From assembly GCF_029227915.1 (NCBI RefSeq), contig NC_079879.1, positions 9,922,001 to 9,986,000 on the forward strand: DNA of 64,000 nucleotides, read 5' to 3'. Source of the stretch: Hydractinia symbiolongicarpus (taxonomy: Eukaryota > Cnidaria > Hydrozoa > Anthoathecata > Hydractiniidae). The notes under the pieces were generated by a model. The model was not told the DNA's origin, ran no database searches, and saw nothing but the letters and a program-made list of their open reading frames with translations. Of this stretch, positions 39,312 to 50,412 are shown in pieces. Both the position numbers and the translations under genes were made by a program. Position 1 is the first letter of the stretch, and each line of letters starts with the position of its first letter.

Positions 39312-40742
39312 AAAACGGCTCAAGCAAGATCTCCGTCATTGATGTTGCTCTCCATATACTTGTGCATTTTGAATTACATTAACCATTCAAGAGACCAGAC
39401 AAGAAATTATACCCATTTTATTGCAAGAATAATGACAACTTGTTGATAAATAATTCAGTTTTATGACTTCAATGTACAAAATATTTTTCGAAAATTTGTT
39501 TACCCGTTGCCTCAATTGTATAGAACTTAAAACGCTGATCAAGATAATGTATAAGATTATGTCTTTTATGAACAATTGCAAAATTATATATTTTAAGTTT
39601 AAAAGTTTATTGATGACGTATCTGTTCTGAAACAGGTGAGTTGAGTCAGGTTTGGAATATTAGTCCTGTTTTCGTCCCAGATGTTCCCTAGTTACGCATG
39701 CAAAAGTCAATCATTTCCACCCCTATCTTCATATGTAATAATTTGGTATGTTTTATGCAGAGCAGAGCAAAAAAATAGCTAGCCAGCTAGGTCCAAAAAA
39801 AGTTTCTTTCGCCAGAAAAATTGACTTTAAAGCAAGGTTAGCGCTTATAGAAAATAAATTATGGATATAAAATATTTGTGAAGTACTTTTCTGTTGTTTT
39901 TAGTTATATTTTGGTGTCAATTATGATATCTAGGATGATATAAGATGTTGTTTTTGTCCTTATTGCTTATGAACTTTCCTCCCGCCATAAGCTCGAGTTT
40001 CATGTAAGTCACTACAGTGGAAAATCGACAGCTTGCTTTTCAGCCCCTTTAACGTCGTTTATTACATGGAAATTTAAAATCTCCCGTTGGTTGGTTAATT
40101 TGTCCCAATTTTCTATGCCAAACATGGTATTACTAGTACATATTTAACGTTTTTTCCCTTTTACATACACGACATTTTTATGAGCAACTATTTTAACTGA
40201 ACCGGGTTTTAAAAATTATCAAGCAATTTCAGTTCTGAAGAAATATAGTCACATACAACACAAATTTTCTTTGTTAGTTAAAATATGAATAGATACGCTT
40301 TCAAAACAAAATAAATGAAACTCCAAGGTAGAAAAACTACAATAACTTTTTTGTTGCGCGCAGTTTAATTTATTATAAAACCTTTCTTTCACTAAAAACA
40401 TAATATCCATATTCTAATATCCCATTTCTATTTTTTAAATAACGTAGCTATTGCACTTCGTGTGAAATATTTCTACAGAAACCAGAAAAGTACAGTTTTA
40501 CAGGTGAAAAAAGATTTTATTTAAAATCTTTATTCTACCGCAGTAAGAAGGAATTGAAGGACACGGTCATACTCACAACAGCAGCATTAAGTTTTTTACT
40601 TCACCTGTTTGGTGTAAAATGGATGATGACACAACGTGTGACTTTTTTAAAACAAAAATATTTTTTGATCAATTTATCGTTCGCGGAGATGGCTAAATGT
40701 CTTCTATCCTTAACAAGGATAACATTGTTAGAGAAGACAAAA
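39312..40742 (+). repeat. Segmental duplication, unit 2
   Basis: Partner of 36166-37570 with a few small indels; similarity ends where unit 1 is truncated. Here the receptor continues past the break to full length. Confidence 0.85.
39800..40065 (+). repeat. Receptor-upstream repeat, copy 3
   Basis: Near-identical to copy 2 because it lies within the segmental duplication. It sits about 480 bp before the receptor at 40548. Confidence 0.8.
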
Positions 40743-41474
40743 CTGTATAAAAACATCAAAGCAGGAGCTTCCATGCATTACATCTTTGTTACAAACACTG
40801 CGTTACTTTTTCCTTTCTTTACAGTGATGCTTCTTTTAACTCAAGATCGATTCTTCGCAATTTATTTACATATGAAATATCCAAGCACATGGTTTTGCAG
40901 AAACAAAAATAAACTTATTCCAATTGGTTGGTTTCTATGTGGCTTATATATTGTTTTAGTCACATCAATTACAGAAATACGACCTGAATATTTAAAACAT
41001 GTAAATAAACTTCGGTCAAAACTGTTCCCATCTCTTACCATTTTGCTAATAGTACAATTTCTTATTGTATATGGCTACATTTTTATTTCGGTGTATTTGA
41101 TGGTAAAACGACAAAGAAGAAGAAAAAATGCTAAATTAATGCAGCCGTTCATTATCTTAATCAGTTATATCATATTCAAAGGAATACCAGATATTGCTAG
41201 CCTATATTATGATAAATATTTACCGCAAGGATGGGGAATTTATTTGGATGTTGGCACTCGTCTCAACATACTTACCGATGCTTTGATATACCTTTATATG
41301 TATCCGATTTTTCGTAATAATGTTAGGCGATTTTTAATCTCCGTGCCATTTTTATTGAGAAATAGAGCAGTTCTTCCACCAAATTCGATACTGATGACTA
41401 CAAAGAAAGTCGATTTGGAACATCCTTCTCAAATGATATGTATATCCTTCACCAAGGCTTCTTCGAGTGTATAA
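40548..41474 (+). pseudogene. 7TM receptor with lost start codon (member C)
   Basis: The frame is full length (308 codons) with seven segments and motifs NLSFAEM, QDRFFAIYLHMKY, KGIPDIA and NILTDALIYLYM, plus an S-, T- and K-rich tail. At the position of the initiator in its duplicate (37376, GTAAGATGG) this copy has GTAAGAAGG, so ATG is AAG. No other in-frame ATG lies between the upstream TAA and codon 26 (40623); starting there would delete TM1. It is otherwise uninterrupted, so the loss may be recent, an allele or an assembly error, or a non-AUG start may be used. Confidence 0.75.
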
Positions 41475-42249
41475 CTGTAAAGATGTGGCTAAAAAAAATA
41501 ATAAAGGCACACTATATATTTCCAGGGCTATATTTTTTAGACTTAGTGACGCTGCCTATATTTGAATGTAAAACAAATATAACAAAAAGGAAAATGAAAA
41601 CAAATACTGTAATTATTGCAGTCATGTTTGAATTTGATGATAACCACTTAAAGTCAAATAATTTATTTTAATTAAAAGTTATTTTTCTTTCCACTTGTTG
41701 TTGTAGAATTGTTCATTTTGCGCTATAAAATGTTGCTTTACAAAAAAAACTATTTTATAAAAATCAGTATTTTTAAAAACTTAGTGTGCTTCTGAAATCA
41801 TAACTCGAAAGATTGGACATTCCCACGGTTATCAATATCAATAAGTAACCGATGTGTACAAACAAACGTAGAAATATATAAGAGAAAATGTAGGGAAAAT
41901 CAAAGACACTCATCTATTTTTTAAACCATAGCTGACTTTTTTAAGACATATAGAATCAGGTTCACGTACAGTGTTATGAAAATGTAAAAGCTTATAACGG
42001 TAGATATCTTTGAAATCAATCTTGGCGTTCCAGTCTATCTTTTTTTGCGTAAAATTGGAAATTATTAATGTATTAACACCTGTGTCCAGAAAGATATTGA
42101 CTTGAAAATTACCATGCGATGTTTTTAAAGGGAGTATGATAAATTAGTAAAATTAACAACATTTTCTTAGCTCTGATTTTACACTTAATATTTTTATCTT
42201 TTTTATTTAATTTTGATTATTTTTTGTTTAAAGAAAATTATAAATTTTT
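41475..42249. other. 3' flank of member C
   Basis: AT-rich; no gene or recognised repeat. Confidence 0.5.
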
Positions 42250-42432
42250 TGTTATTATGCCACACTTTGTAATTTTTGCCCCACTATTTGTAATACCAGC
42301 CTTATTTTGTAAGACTTTTTGACCTACTTTATAATTTCGAAGCTTCCCCGCTTTGTAATTCATCGATGCCCCTCTTTTATTGTGGAAGCTACCCAATTTA
42401 AAATAATGTCTCGCCCATTTTGTAATTTTTAT
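42250..42432. repeat. Solo TTTGTAAT-type array
   Basis: A series of GCCCCACTATTTGTAATA-like units, the same motif as the ends of the 29.7-31.2 kb foldback-like element, in the left-end orientation. No inverted partner was found nearby, so it may be a solo or remnant end. Confidence 0.65.
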
Positions 42433-45090
42433 TTTATTTTGCTTATGAAAAGCCTCCTATAGAAAAAAATTTAGGACGCGGTTTGCGCACTATGAATTAA
42501 AAAACGGAACACACTGTAAAAGGACTCAAATTGGATGAAATAAAAGGTTGGTCCTACACACTATTGGATTTAGCACAATACCTTACCTCTTTAAAAAAAA
42601 GGAATTGTTTAAGCAGGATAAGTTGACCACAGGGCAAACTAAGCGTGAATTTATTTCTATTACTTTACCTTATACATTCTTGTTCGCTATTATCGTGACC
42701 TTACTGCATTCAATTTTGTCCCACTGATTGAGAACAATGGCAGTGGAGACTGTAATTCTCAATCTGTTAGCCAAATATTATTTTTGCCTAGTAGTGTCCT
42801 TGTGCTGTTTTCAATATGGCATAACTTGCCTTTTGTTGTACACTAAGCATTTTATCTATTTTATTATTCTGTTGCAGCGTGATTTTCCAATACACTGCTC
42901 TACCTGACGTTCTTTATTGCATTTATTCCTCTGGATTTACAGGTCCTATGTTTGTGACATATTTTAGATTTTTCCTGTTACATGATAGTGTTTTTATTTT
43001 TATAGCTGTACTTGCTTAAATAGGATTTCACTTTTTGTTATTTCATTTTGCATTAAGTTAGTTTTTATTATTATTGAAAACAAACAAAAAACAAAGAAAA
43101 AAGAAAGAAAGCGAAAAAAGAAAGCGAAAAAAAAGTCCTATAAAATCGTCCTAGCCGAACTGTGCCATTTTAACAACCTCATATAAAAATTACAATTGAA
43201 ACAATATTTGTTTCTATTCGTTCTAGTTTGAGTCAGCCTACTTCATCGACCTTGGAATTGCTATGTTTGTTGTTGTTCCCAGTTCCCTATGTTTTTACTT
43301 GACTTTGCTGTGAAAGTTGATACACCATAAGAGCGCATGCAAATGGTCTGAGCTACCCTAAGTAGGCTTATTCATTCAACTTAGGACATTAAAGATGACA
43401 ATCCCAAGGTCGCGCAATGCATTGTTGTTGTTTTAGTCATAACATGAACAAAATTTGCAATGAGAAGACACACAAAACTTGCTTAGATTCAATGCACCTT
43501 TATCTCGACACGGAGTCAATCACAATAGATTCGGCATTATAACACCCCCGCCCGCCATATAGCGAACTATTGCTAAGGAAATCATAATAAATTTTCCTCT
43601 TGTTGTAATCCATATCGAAATATCGCTGTCTATATAACCGACTCTCCACATCACATACTATTTTTGCTTTCTCGAGGTCGCTAATTGAGATTTGGTCTCA
43701 GGCTAGATCGTGTTCTCAAAGCAAACGCGGAGCAACTCTACCCATATTAAGAAATAATTGTGTTAACTGATCTATCATATTGAATAGTAAGTTTTTATTA
43801 GTTACAATTATAGGTAACTAGTCTCATTCGCGAGTTCAACAATAGTTCTATCATGATTCGATGGCAGGAGTTATTAAATACGTAAAAAACTTCATGAAAG
43901 TCGAAGAATTTTCAAACAATAGAGTATATGTTACAATCACCATGTTCTATTAGTGATTTGAATAATCTGAATAAACGCTAAGAAAGAACTTTTACCTTGT
44001 TTGAAGAAAGTTAACTTTGACAAAAACAAAACAATGAATTGCAGTTTTTAATATGTGAAGTAATCGCCATGATAAATCGAGATTAAGAAAATAATGAGGA
44101 TGGAAGTTTCAGCAGTGTATATCACACCTTTGATGTTTCAACAATGTGTTAATTCCTTCAATAACACACCCATAAACTGGTCTTCTTTCGATATTTTTTT
44201 CGTTCTGACTTCTTTCTAATAATAATCTTTTCTTAATCTCTCAGTTTTACAATTTAAAAAACCAAAGGGATAAAACTGTTAAAATAGTTAAAGGTATCCT
44301 TAATCTTTCGGCTAATGAGCATATAAGATATAGTAAGTAGGTATATAAGTAACGGAAAGTTTTAAAGGTTCTTCGAGGTTCCATCCAAAACGTCGGGCTC
44401 TTTCTCCCCTCCAACTGTAACTATGTTAAATTACCGTCAAAACTACGTACATCATTGCTCTAATTGGTGTTTTCAACTGTTCCCACTGTCAACATAATCC
44501 TATGAAAGGGCTATCTATGTGTGACGTGAGCAAATGCGATATTTTCAATTCCTGTTAAAAATGCATGAAGCACCACATGGTTATTTTATATTACTTGAAA
44601 CCTTATAATTCATAGAACATTTATTATAAATAAAATTTATAAACATTTGACAGGAAAAAGAGGAGGAGGAAAAAATACGAATAAAATTTAATTGTGAACA
44701 AATTTTAAATATATTTTACTCAATACACCTCCACATATTTTGCTAAAAGGTCAAGCATTTACGAATATATATACATAAAAAAATGAAATATTTATTATTC
44801 TATAAATGTTTAGTTTGGTAACTGTTTTAATTGTAAAATATTATCACAGTGTAGAAATAAAAAAGTACAACGGAGAAGTACGAAAAATATACCGGGTTCA
44901 AGCTATTTTAACTTGTTGAAGTTCACTTGTTATTCTTTACAAGTGACTAAGTGTGACTTCCGATTTTAAATTATTTGGTTAGATCTAAACCCTTCAAATT
45001 TGGTAATTGTTGCTGACGCTCCGAAAGGCGTGCAAGCACAACAATTGCTAAACTAGACAATCACCTAAGAAATCAGTCCTATTCTCATGC
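42433..45090. other. Gene-free interval
   Basis: AT-rich intergenic DNA with a purine-rich (GAAA/AAAG) tract at about 43075-43135. No supported gene. Confidence 0.5.
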
Positions 45091-45215
45091 TGGAATTTAA
45101 TCGGAAAGATTACATCCACACATTTATAGTCTCTGGCATGACTCGAGTGGGGTTTGAACTCCAAATCTTCCTCACTGGAAGTTAACACTCTAAAACAAGA
45201 CCACCAGACAATAAT
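45040..45215 (-). mobile_element. tRNA-derived SINE-like copy
   Basis: The minus strand begins GTCTGGTGGTCTTGTTTTAG (an A-box region resembling tGGtctaGtGGttAg), continues AGTGTTAACTTCCAGTGAGG and has a B box GAGTTCAAACCCC about 50 nt later, followed by an unrelated body (ATGCCAGAGACTATAAATG). This is the head-plus-body layout of a tRNA-derived SINE. Confidence 0.55.
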
Positions 45216-45479
45216 GATAAACCTTACCAAGCTCTATTGGGACGAACAAATTTCTTAAAGTTGTCTTAGTCGTAAATCACCCTCACCCCCACACCCCTTT
45301 CTCTATTCTAATATTGGCTATATAAAAATCGAAGGAAGAGGAATTTGTGGAGATATGTAGTAATAAACAAAGTAAATTTGCGTTTGTACACATTGTAACA
45401 TATTCAGATTATTTTCGTACAACTTCTTCTCCGTTATCCATTCCATAAGGAGATTTTTCATAATAACAATTTTGCTGAT

Positions 45480-45522
45480 TAAAAAGATATCCAATATATC
45501 CAAAAGATATCCAAGATATCCA
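45480..45522. repeat. Short AAGATATCCA tandem repeat
   Basis: Four slightly diverged units of about 10-11 bp built on GATATCCA. Confidence 0.7.
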
Positions 45523-45645
45523 GTAATTATACATTTTTTCCACCTGATTCTTCTAATAAAAACAGTGTGTGGTGATTATATCAGCATGTGGATTTTATTT
45601 ATTTAATAATTGTGTTGATCGTATATTCCAGCCTCACCCAATTTA

Positions 45646-46336
45646 AGGCGGGTTTCCACTCAAACGAATATGGTCGAATCAATCGACGTCGATCGAATCG
45701 ATCGATGAAAATGTAGTATCCGCTTACATTCAACTATGCCTCGATCGATGGCGATTCATTCAATATTAGATTTAAACAATAACACAAATTTGATATGAAA
45801 GAATGATATTGAGCATGTACTTAGAACTTCATGACATAAATACGATAAAACTATTTTTGTAGCTTTCTTCTAAGATTTCTCAGTGATTTGCCTACAAACT
45901 CTTTGCGAAGTGAGACTGTCTTTAAAACTTTTCAAGGAAGTGTCCCATGACATTGAAATTCGCCAACTTATTCTAAAAATGCTATCTCAAATTTAATTAT
46001 TTATAGGTATTGCATTTTCATTTTTTAACGGTTGCTTGTGTTAAATAGTGTATTCCTATAGCCGCATTAAATATGCAATTAAATGTTTTCAATCATTTTT
46101 CTTGCTATTTAGTGAATGTTCATTTCTTTATCTCTTGGTTATAAATCAATCTCATTGGATAAATTCAATCAATGGACGAAAAAGTAGAAATAAATCCTAC
46201 TTTCAAATTCGATCGAATTTGACTGGCAGGTCGACGTCGATCGGCAATCGGCATTATGCAATGTTCTATTTTTAGGAACATCGATGCGATCGACGTCGAT
46301 CGATTCTACCACATTCGTTTGAGTGGAAACCCGCCT
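45646..46336. mobile_element. 691-bp terminal-inverted-repeat (MITE-like) element
   Basis: The ends are inverted copies of about 58 bp: AGGCGGGTTTCCACTCAAAC continuing to AATCGACGTCGATCG. Outer flanks are TTA (left) and TTG (right), consistent with a decayed 3-bp duplication. Its tip (AGGCG..TTTCCACT) resembles that of the element at 24712-25394, and the sizes are similar. No transposase is present. It ends about 260 bp upstream of receptor 46599. Confidence 0.85.
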
Positions 46337-46598
46337 TTGTATGGCTCTTTGTGCGTATAAAAAAGTTTTAAAAACAAAATATATTTTAATACAATTACAA
46401 TCTTTTAAGAATTTACTAAAGAAGGGAGCAGGTGACAAATTCTCACAGTCCAGTGCAACAACAAGATTCAAAATGTAAATTATTCCAAAAAAATCGTTAT
46501 TATTTTTTTTTTTTTTTTGAAATTTTAAGACTGATGAAACAAAGAAGACAAAATTACATTCAGATCAATTTCATTTAATCATTTTTCTCCGACAGAAC

Positions 46599-47447
46599 AT
46601 GGAATGGAGGGATTATCTTCTACTTATTGTTGCTTCATTAAGTTTTCTGCTGCATATAATTGGTTTAAAATGGACGAAGACACAACGCGCCGCAGTATTG
46701 CAACAGAAATCTTTTTTGATAAATTTATCAATCGCTGAAATGAGCAAATGCCTTGTATCATTAATTTACAAAATTCTGCAAAACAATTCCGCGCTACATG
46801 AGATCGTAAAAGTAAGAGCATCTATTTATTATTTAAGAATTACAAATACGGCATTGAATTTCCCATTATTTGCAGTTATGTTTCTCTTAACACAAGACCG
46901 TTTTTTCGCTATATATTTACACATGAAATACCCAGGCACATCGTATTACAAAATCCGAAACAAATTGATATCAGTTGGGTGGCTGTTTTGTGGTTTATAT
47001 ATTGTTGTCGTCACATTAATATCCGAAATAAAGGCTGAATATCTTAAATACGTTTCTGAAATTCACGTTAAACTATTTCTATCGCTTACTATCCTGTTAA
47101 TATTGCAATTTTTCATTGTGTACGGTTATATTGTTGCGAAGATTTGGTGGCTGCAAAATGGACAGACCCGACACCTGAATAATAAATCAGTTCTAACTTT
47201 TGTTATTGTCATCAGCTATGTCATATTCAAAGGAATTCCAGATATTGCAATGATGTATTATGGACATTTGTCAACAACATGGGAAGGTTATCACGATGTT
47301 GGTACTCGACTTAACATATTAACCGACGCCTTAATGTACATTTACATGCAGTCCTTTATCCGAGAAAAAATCGGTAATTCCGTACGCTTAATCCGGTCAT
47401 TAATAAGAAGTCAAAAAAGTTCGTCTGTTGCAACAAGACAGAAGTAA
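46599..47447 (+). CDS. Atypical rhodopsin-like 7TM receptor, member D
   Basis: 282 residues in one exon. It is more diverged than its neighbours but has the same seven segments: NLSIAEMSKCL (TM2), LLTQDRFFAIYLHMKYPG (TM3 end), GWLFCGLYIV (TM4), LQFFIVYGYIVAKIW (TM5), VIFKGIPDIAMMYY (TM6), NILTDALMYIYMQ (TM7) and a short basic, S/T-rich tail. TTTTTCTCCGACAG ends 3 nt before the ATG, a strong splice acceptor. No Cys pair for the TM3-ECL2 bridge, no CWxP and no NPxxY. Ligand unknown. Confidence 0.85.
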   Translation: MEWRDYLLLIVASLSFLLHIIGLKWTKTQRAAVLQQKSFLINLSIAEMSKCLVSLIYKILQNNSALHEIVKVRASIYYLRITNTALNFPLFAVMFLLTQDRFFAIYLHMKYPGTSYYKIRNKLISVGWLFCGLYIVVVTLISEIKAEYLKYVSEIHVKLFLSLTILLILQFFIVYGYIVAKIWWLQNGQTRHLNNKSVLTFVIVISYVIFKGIPDIAMMYYGHLSTTWEGYHDVGTRLNILTDALMYIYMQSFIREKIGNSVRLIRSLIRSQKSSSVATRQK

Positions 47448-47929
47448 TTTTTATGTTACAATAGAAATACAAAAATGTGTGACTCTAAGCTTTATTTGGA
47501 TAGAATAGTGAATCATACATCATAGAATGGGGGATTTTTAACGACTTAAGGATTAAAACATTATCAGTATAAAACTCCACAAGCAGACAATGACTAACAG
47601 AGATGATGCAAAAGGCATCCTGAAATTAATATGTCTTAAAAATCAGTCAATCGGTTCTCCTATCTTATGAACCACATCAAAGGCGTCGTTGGAAAAAAAC
47701 AGATAAAAAACGGCTAGTCAGTTGGTCTGTACTTGGTTGGGACGAAAAACATGTGACTTAAAAATCATTACAGTCATTAGAGAAATATAAAACGATTGCA
47801 GAAGTCAGTTTTGTAAACAATATTTAAAATAAAGCATTGTTTAAACACAGTGACATGTATTTTGGTAATAATCATCTCTATATTAATATTATCCGTATTC
47901 TGTATTTTTATGTGCGATTATATGGCCTT

Positions 47930-48002
47930 GTTACGGACACACGAATTACGAAATATAAAGGACGGGCGTGCCAGTGGATTCATCCACGGGTTAACGACTA
48001 TA
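47930..48002 (+). repeat. Hairpin-ended dispersed repeat, copy 2
   Basis: Contains AAAGGACGGGCGTGCCAGTG, a GTGGATTCATCCACGGG hairpin and TTAACGACTATAA, matching the terminal part of the copies at 33.2 and 62.7 kb. Confidence 0.7.
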
Positions 48003-49420
48003 ATAGGCGCTATCAGTCCGTCTGGTGCGAAATCCATAAAATGATCTTAGAAAAGTCCGAAAAACGGCGGATTATTTTAATCAAAACATGGACAAATTCT
48101 TAACTGCAAACCAACGTCCAGAGATAAGACAAAAAGCTGTCCCGAAACGGTTTTTCAAAATACGGCCAAAGTTTCGCAATGCTGGTGAATGAGCCATACA
48201 GCAGGCGATAATATTTTTTTTATTAGTTCTCGTGTGTCGTTGTTCCTTCCAAGCGGCACGGGTGCACGACTTTTTAAGCGACAGCAATAAGAGGCCATTT
48301 TATATGAAAAATACTTAATGGAGACACCAAAATCGAGAATTTAAAAATATGGCAGCGACACGAAATCTTTGCCACAACAAACAGTACACCTGCAGCTATT
48401 TTACTCTTTGTGTACCTTCACGAATTTTGGATTAGGTGATAATATTTTTTACCGACCAAAATCTTTAACCATCATTTGACCATCTTCGAAAAATCATAAA
48501 AGTTATATATAAAGTATATCTGGGTTAAGCGTTAAGCGTCAAGTACGAAAACCATAAATTTATATAACAAATCAGCGCTTACAGCGGCGCACCTTTTTAG
48601 GCATAATGTTCCTTTTAAAAAACTTTCTAAAAATTTTTTTTTTCGAATAAAATCACCATACCCCATCGAGCTAAAAAAAAGGAGAGAGAAAACCTGTAGT
48701 CTTGAGGTCCCAGGTACTGAAAAAGAGTCAATATTTTACATCAAGGAAGTGGTTTCCTAAAACTTATCTTCACGTTTTATAACACATAATAGTTTACTTT
48801 TTTGCTAGTTACTTGTTGTTGCCGATGTTTGTATCAAAGACGCAGTTATTTATACGTGTCCTATTAAAATACATTCAAAAAAATGTAATATAACGAAGCC
48901 TTGTACTACAGTTGTTGGAACTGATTGCATGTTGCGTTTTCTTTCTGTTTGCTGAAGTTTAATCTTTCAATAGCTTTAAAGCTGCGCAATTTAGAGACAA
49001 CAAATTAGACGTGCGTTGTTATAAATGTCTGTTTTTTTTGCCGCTTTCAGAAAAGCTTTTTCGTAGTACTTAATAAGATTATTAAATTATCGATTATGTA
49101 TATTTTTTACGACTTTCCAGGAATTTTGCTTGTTTACATTTTTAGTAACTGTTACTCATACTACAAAAGTTTAAGTTCTACCGTGCTGTATTAAGCTTGT
49201 GTCAAGGTTTTTAACCAACAAATTCTGTGGATTTATTTGGCTTGTAGATCTGACGCTACTGGTCTCGTGAGAAAAAAAATATTAAAAGGTGATATTTCTT
49301 ATCTTTTTCTCTTATTTTCTTTTTAAATTATAACATATAATAGTTTTTTTTTGAAATAATTATACAAAAAGTAGTAAATAAAGTCTCCATATTATTATTA
49401 TTATTTTTCCCTTCAAAGTG
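48003..49420. other. Intergenic interval upstream of member E
   Basis: AT-rich and without a supported gene; no copy of the receptor-upstream repeat was found here. Confidence 0.5.
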
Positions 49421-49482
49421 AGATGAAAAACAGGTGGAAAACGAATTCAATGTTATTTTCATCTTCTTTCTCCGGCATTGAG

Positions 49483-50412
49483 ATGGAATGGAAGGATACT
49501 TTCTTACTCACTACATCAACACTAAGTTTTTTGCTTCACCTGTTTGGTTTAAAATGGATGATGACACAACGTGGGACTTTTTTGCAACAAAAATATTTTT
49601 TACTCAATTTATCATTCGTGGAAATGGCTAAATGCGTTGTATCTTTTACACATATAACATTACAAGAAGAAAAAACACTGCATTCGAGTTTCAAAGCACA
49701 GATTTCCATATATTACATCCTTGTTACAAACACTGCGTTACTTTTTCCTTTCTTTACAGTGATGCTTCTTTTAACTCAAGATCGATTCTTCGCAATTTAT
49801 TTACATATGAAATATCCAAGCACATGGTTTTACAGAAATAAAAATAAACTTTTATCATTTAGTTGGTTTTTATGTGGTTTATATATTGTTTCACTCACAT
49901 CAATTACAGAAATACGCCCTGAATACTTAAAACACACAAGTGATCTTATAATTAAGTTCTTCCCATCGCTTTCCATCTTATTGATTACACAATTTGTCGT
50001 TGCATACGGCTACATAATTGCTTCAGTGTATTTGATGAGAAAACGACATAAAGGAAGACAAAGAAAATTTTATATAACACAACCATTCGTTATTGTAATC
50101 AGTTATATCATGTTCAAGGGCATCCCAGACATGGCGTTATTGTATTACGATAAAAAATTTCCGCAATTATGGGGAGATTATTACGATGTTGGCACTCGTC
50201 TTAACATACTTACCGACGCTTTGATATACCTCTATATACATCCGATTGTTCGTAATAACGTTAGACGTTTTTTGATCTCAATGCCATTTTTATTGAGAAA
50301 TCGAACAGTACCTCCACCAATTTCCGTACAGGCGACAACAAAGCATGTTGATTTAGAACTTTCTTCTAAGCTTATGTGTGTGTCATCAAAAGTTGCCTCT
50401 TCAATTGTATGA
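49483..50412 (+). CDS. Atypical rhodopsin-like 7TM receptor, member E
   Basis: 309 residues from MEWKDTF. An upstream in-frame ATG at 49423 would add 20 residues, but relatives all begin at this point and a pyrimidine-rich stretch ending TTGAG abuts the ATG, so the shorter start is preferred. Motifs: NLSFVEMAKCV (TM2), QDRFFAIYLHMKY, GWFLCGLYIV-like TM4, TQFVVAYGYIIASVY (TM5), MFKGIPDMALLYY (TM6), NILTDALIYLYIH (TM7), then a tail ending KVASSIV similar to member C. The TM3 region is nearly identical at DNA level to members A, B, C and F. Predicted plasma-membrane receptor; ligand unknown. Confidence 0.85.
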   Translation: MEWKDTFLLTTSTLSFLLHLFGLKWMMTQRGTFLQQKYFLLNLSFVEMAKCVVSFTHITLQEEKTLHSSFKAQISIYYILVTNTALLFPFFTVMLLLTQDRFFAIYLHMKYPSTWFYRNKNKLLSFSWFLCGLYIVSLTSITEIRPEYLKHTSDLIIKFFPSLSILLITQFVVAYGYIIASVYLMRKRHKGRQRKFYITQPFVIVISYIMFKGIPDMALLYYDKKFPQLWGDYYDVGTRLNILTDALIYLYIHPIVRNNVRRFLISMPFLLRNRTVPPPISVQATTKHVDLELSSKLMCVSSKVASSIV

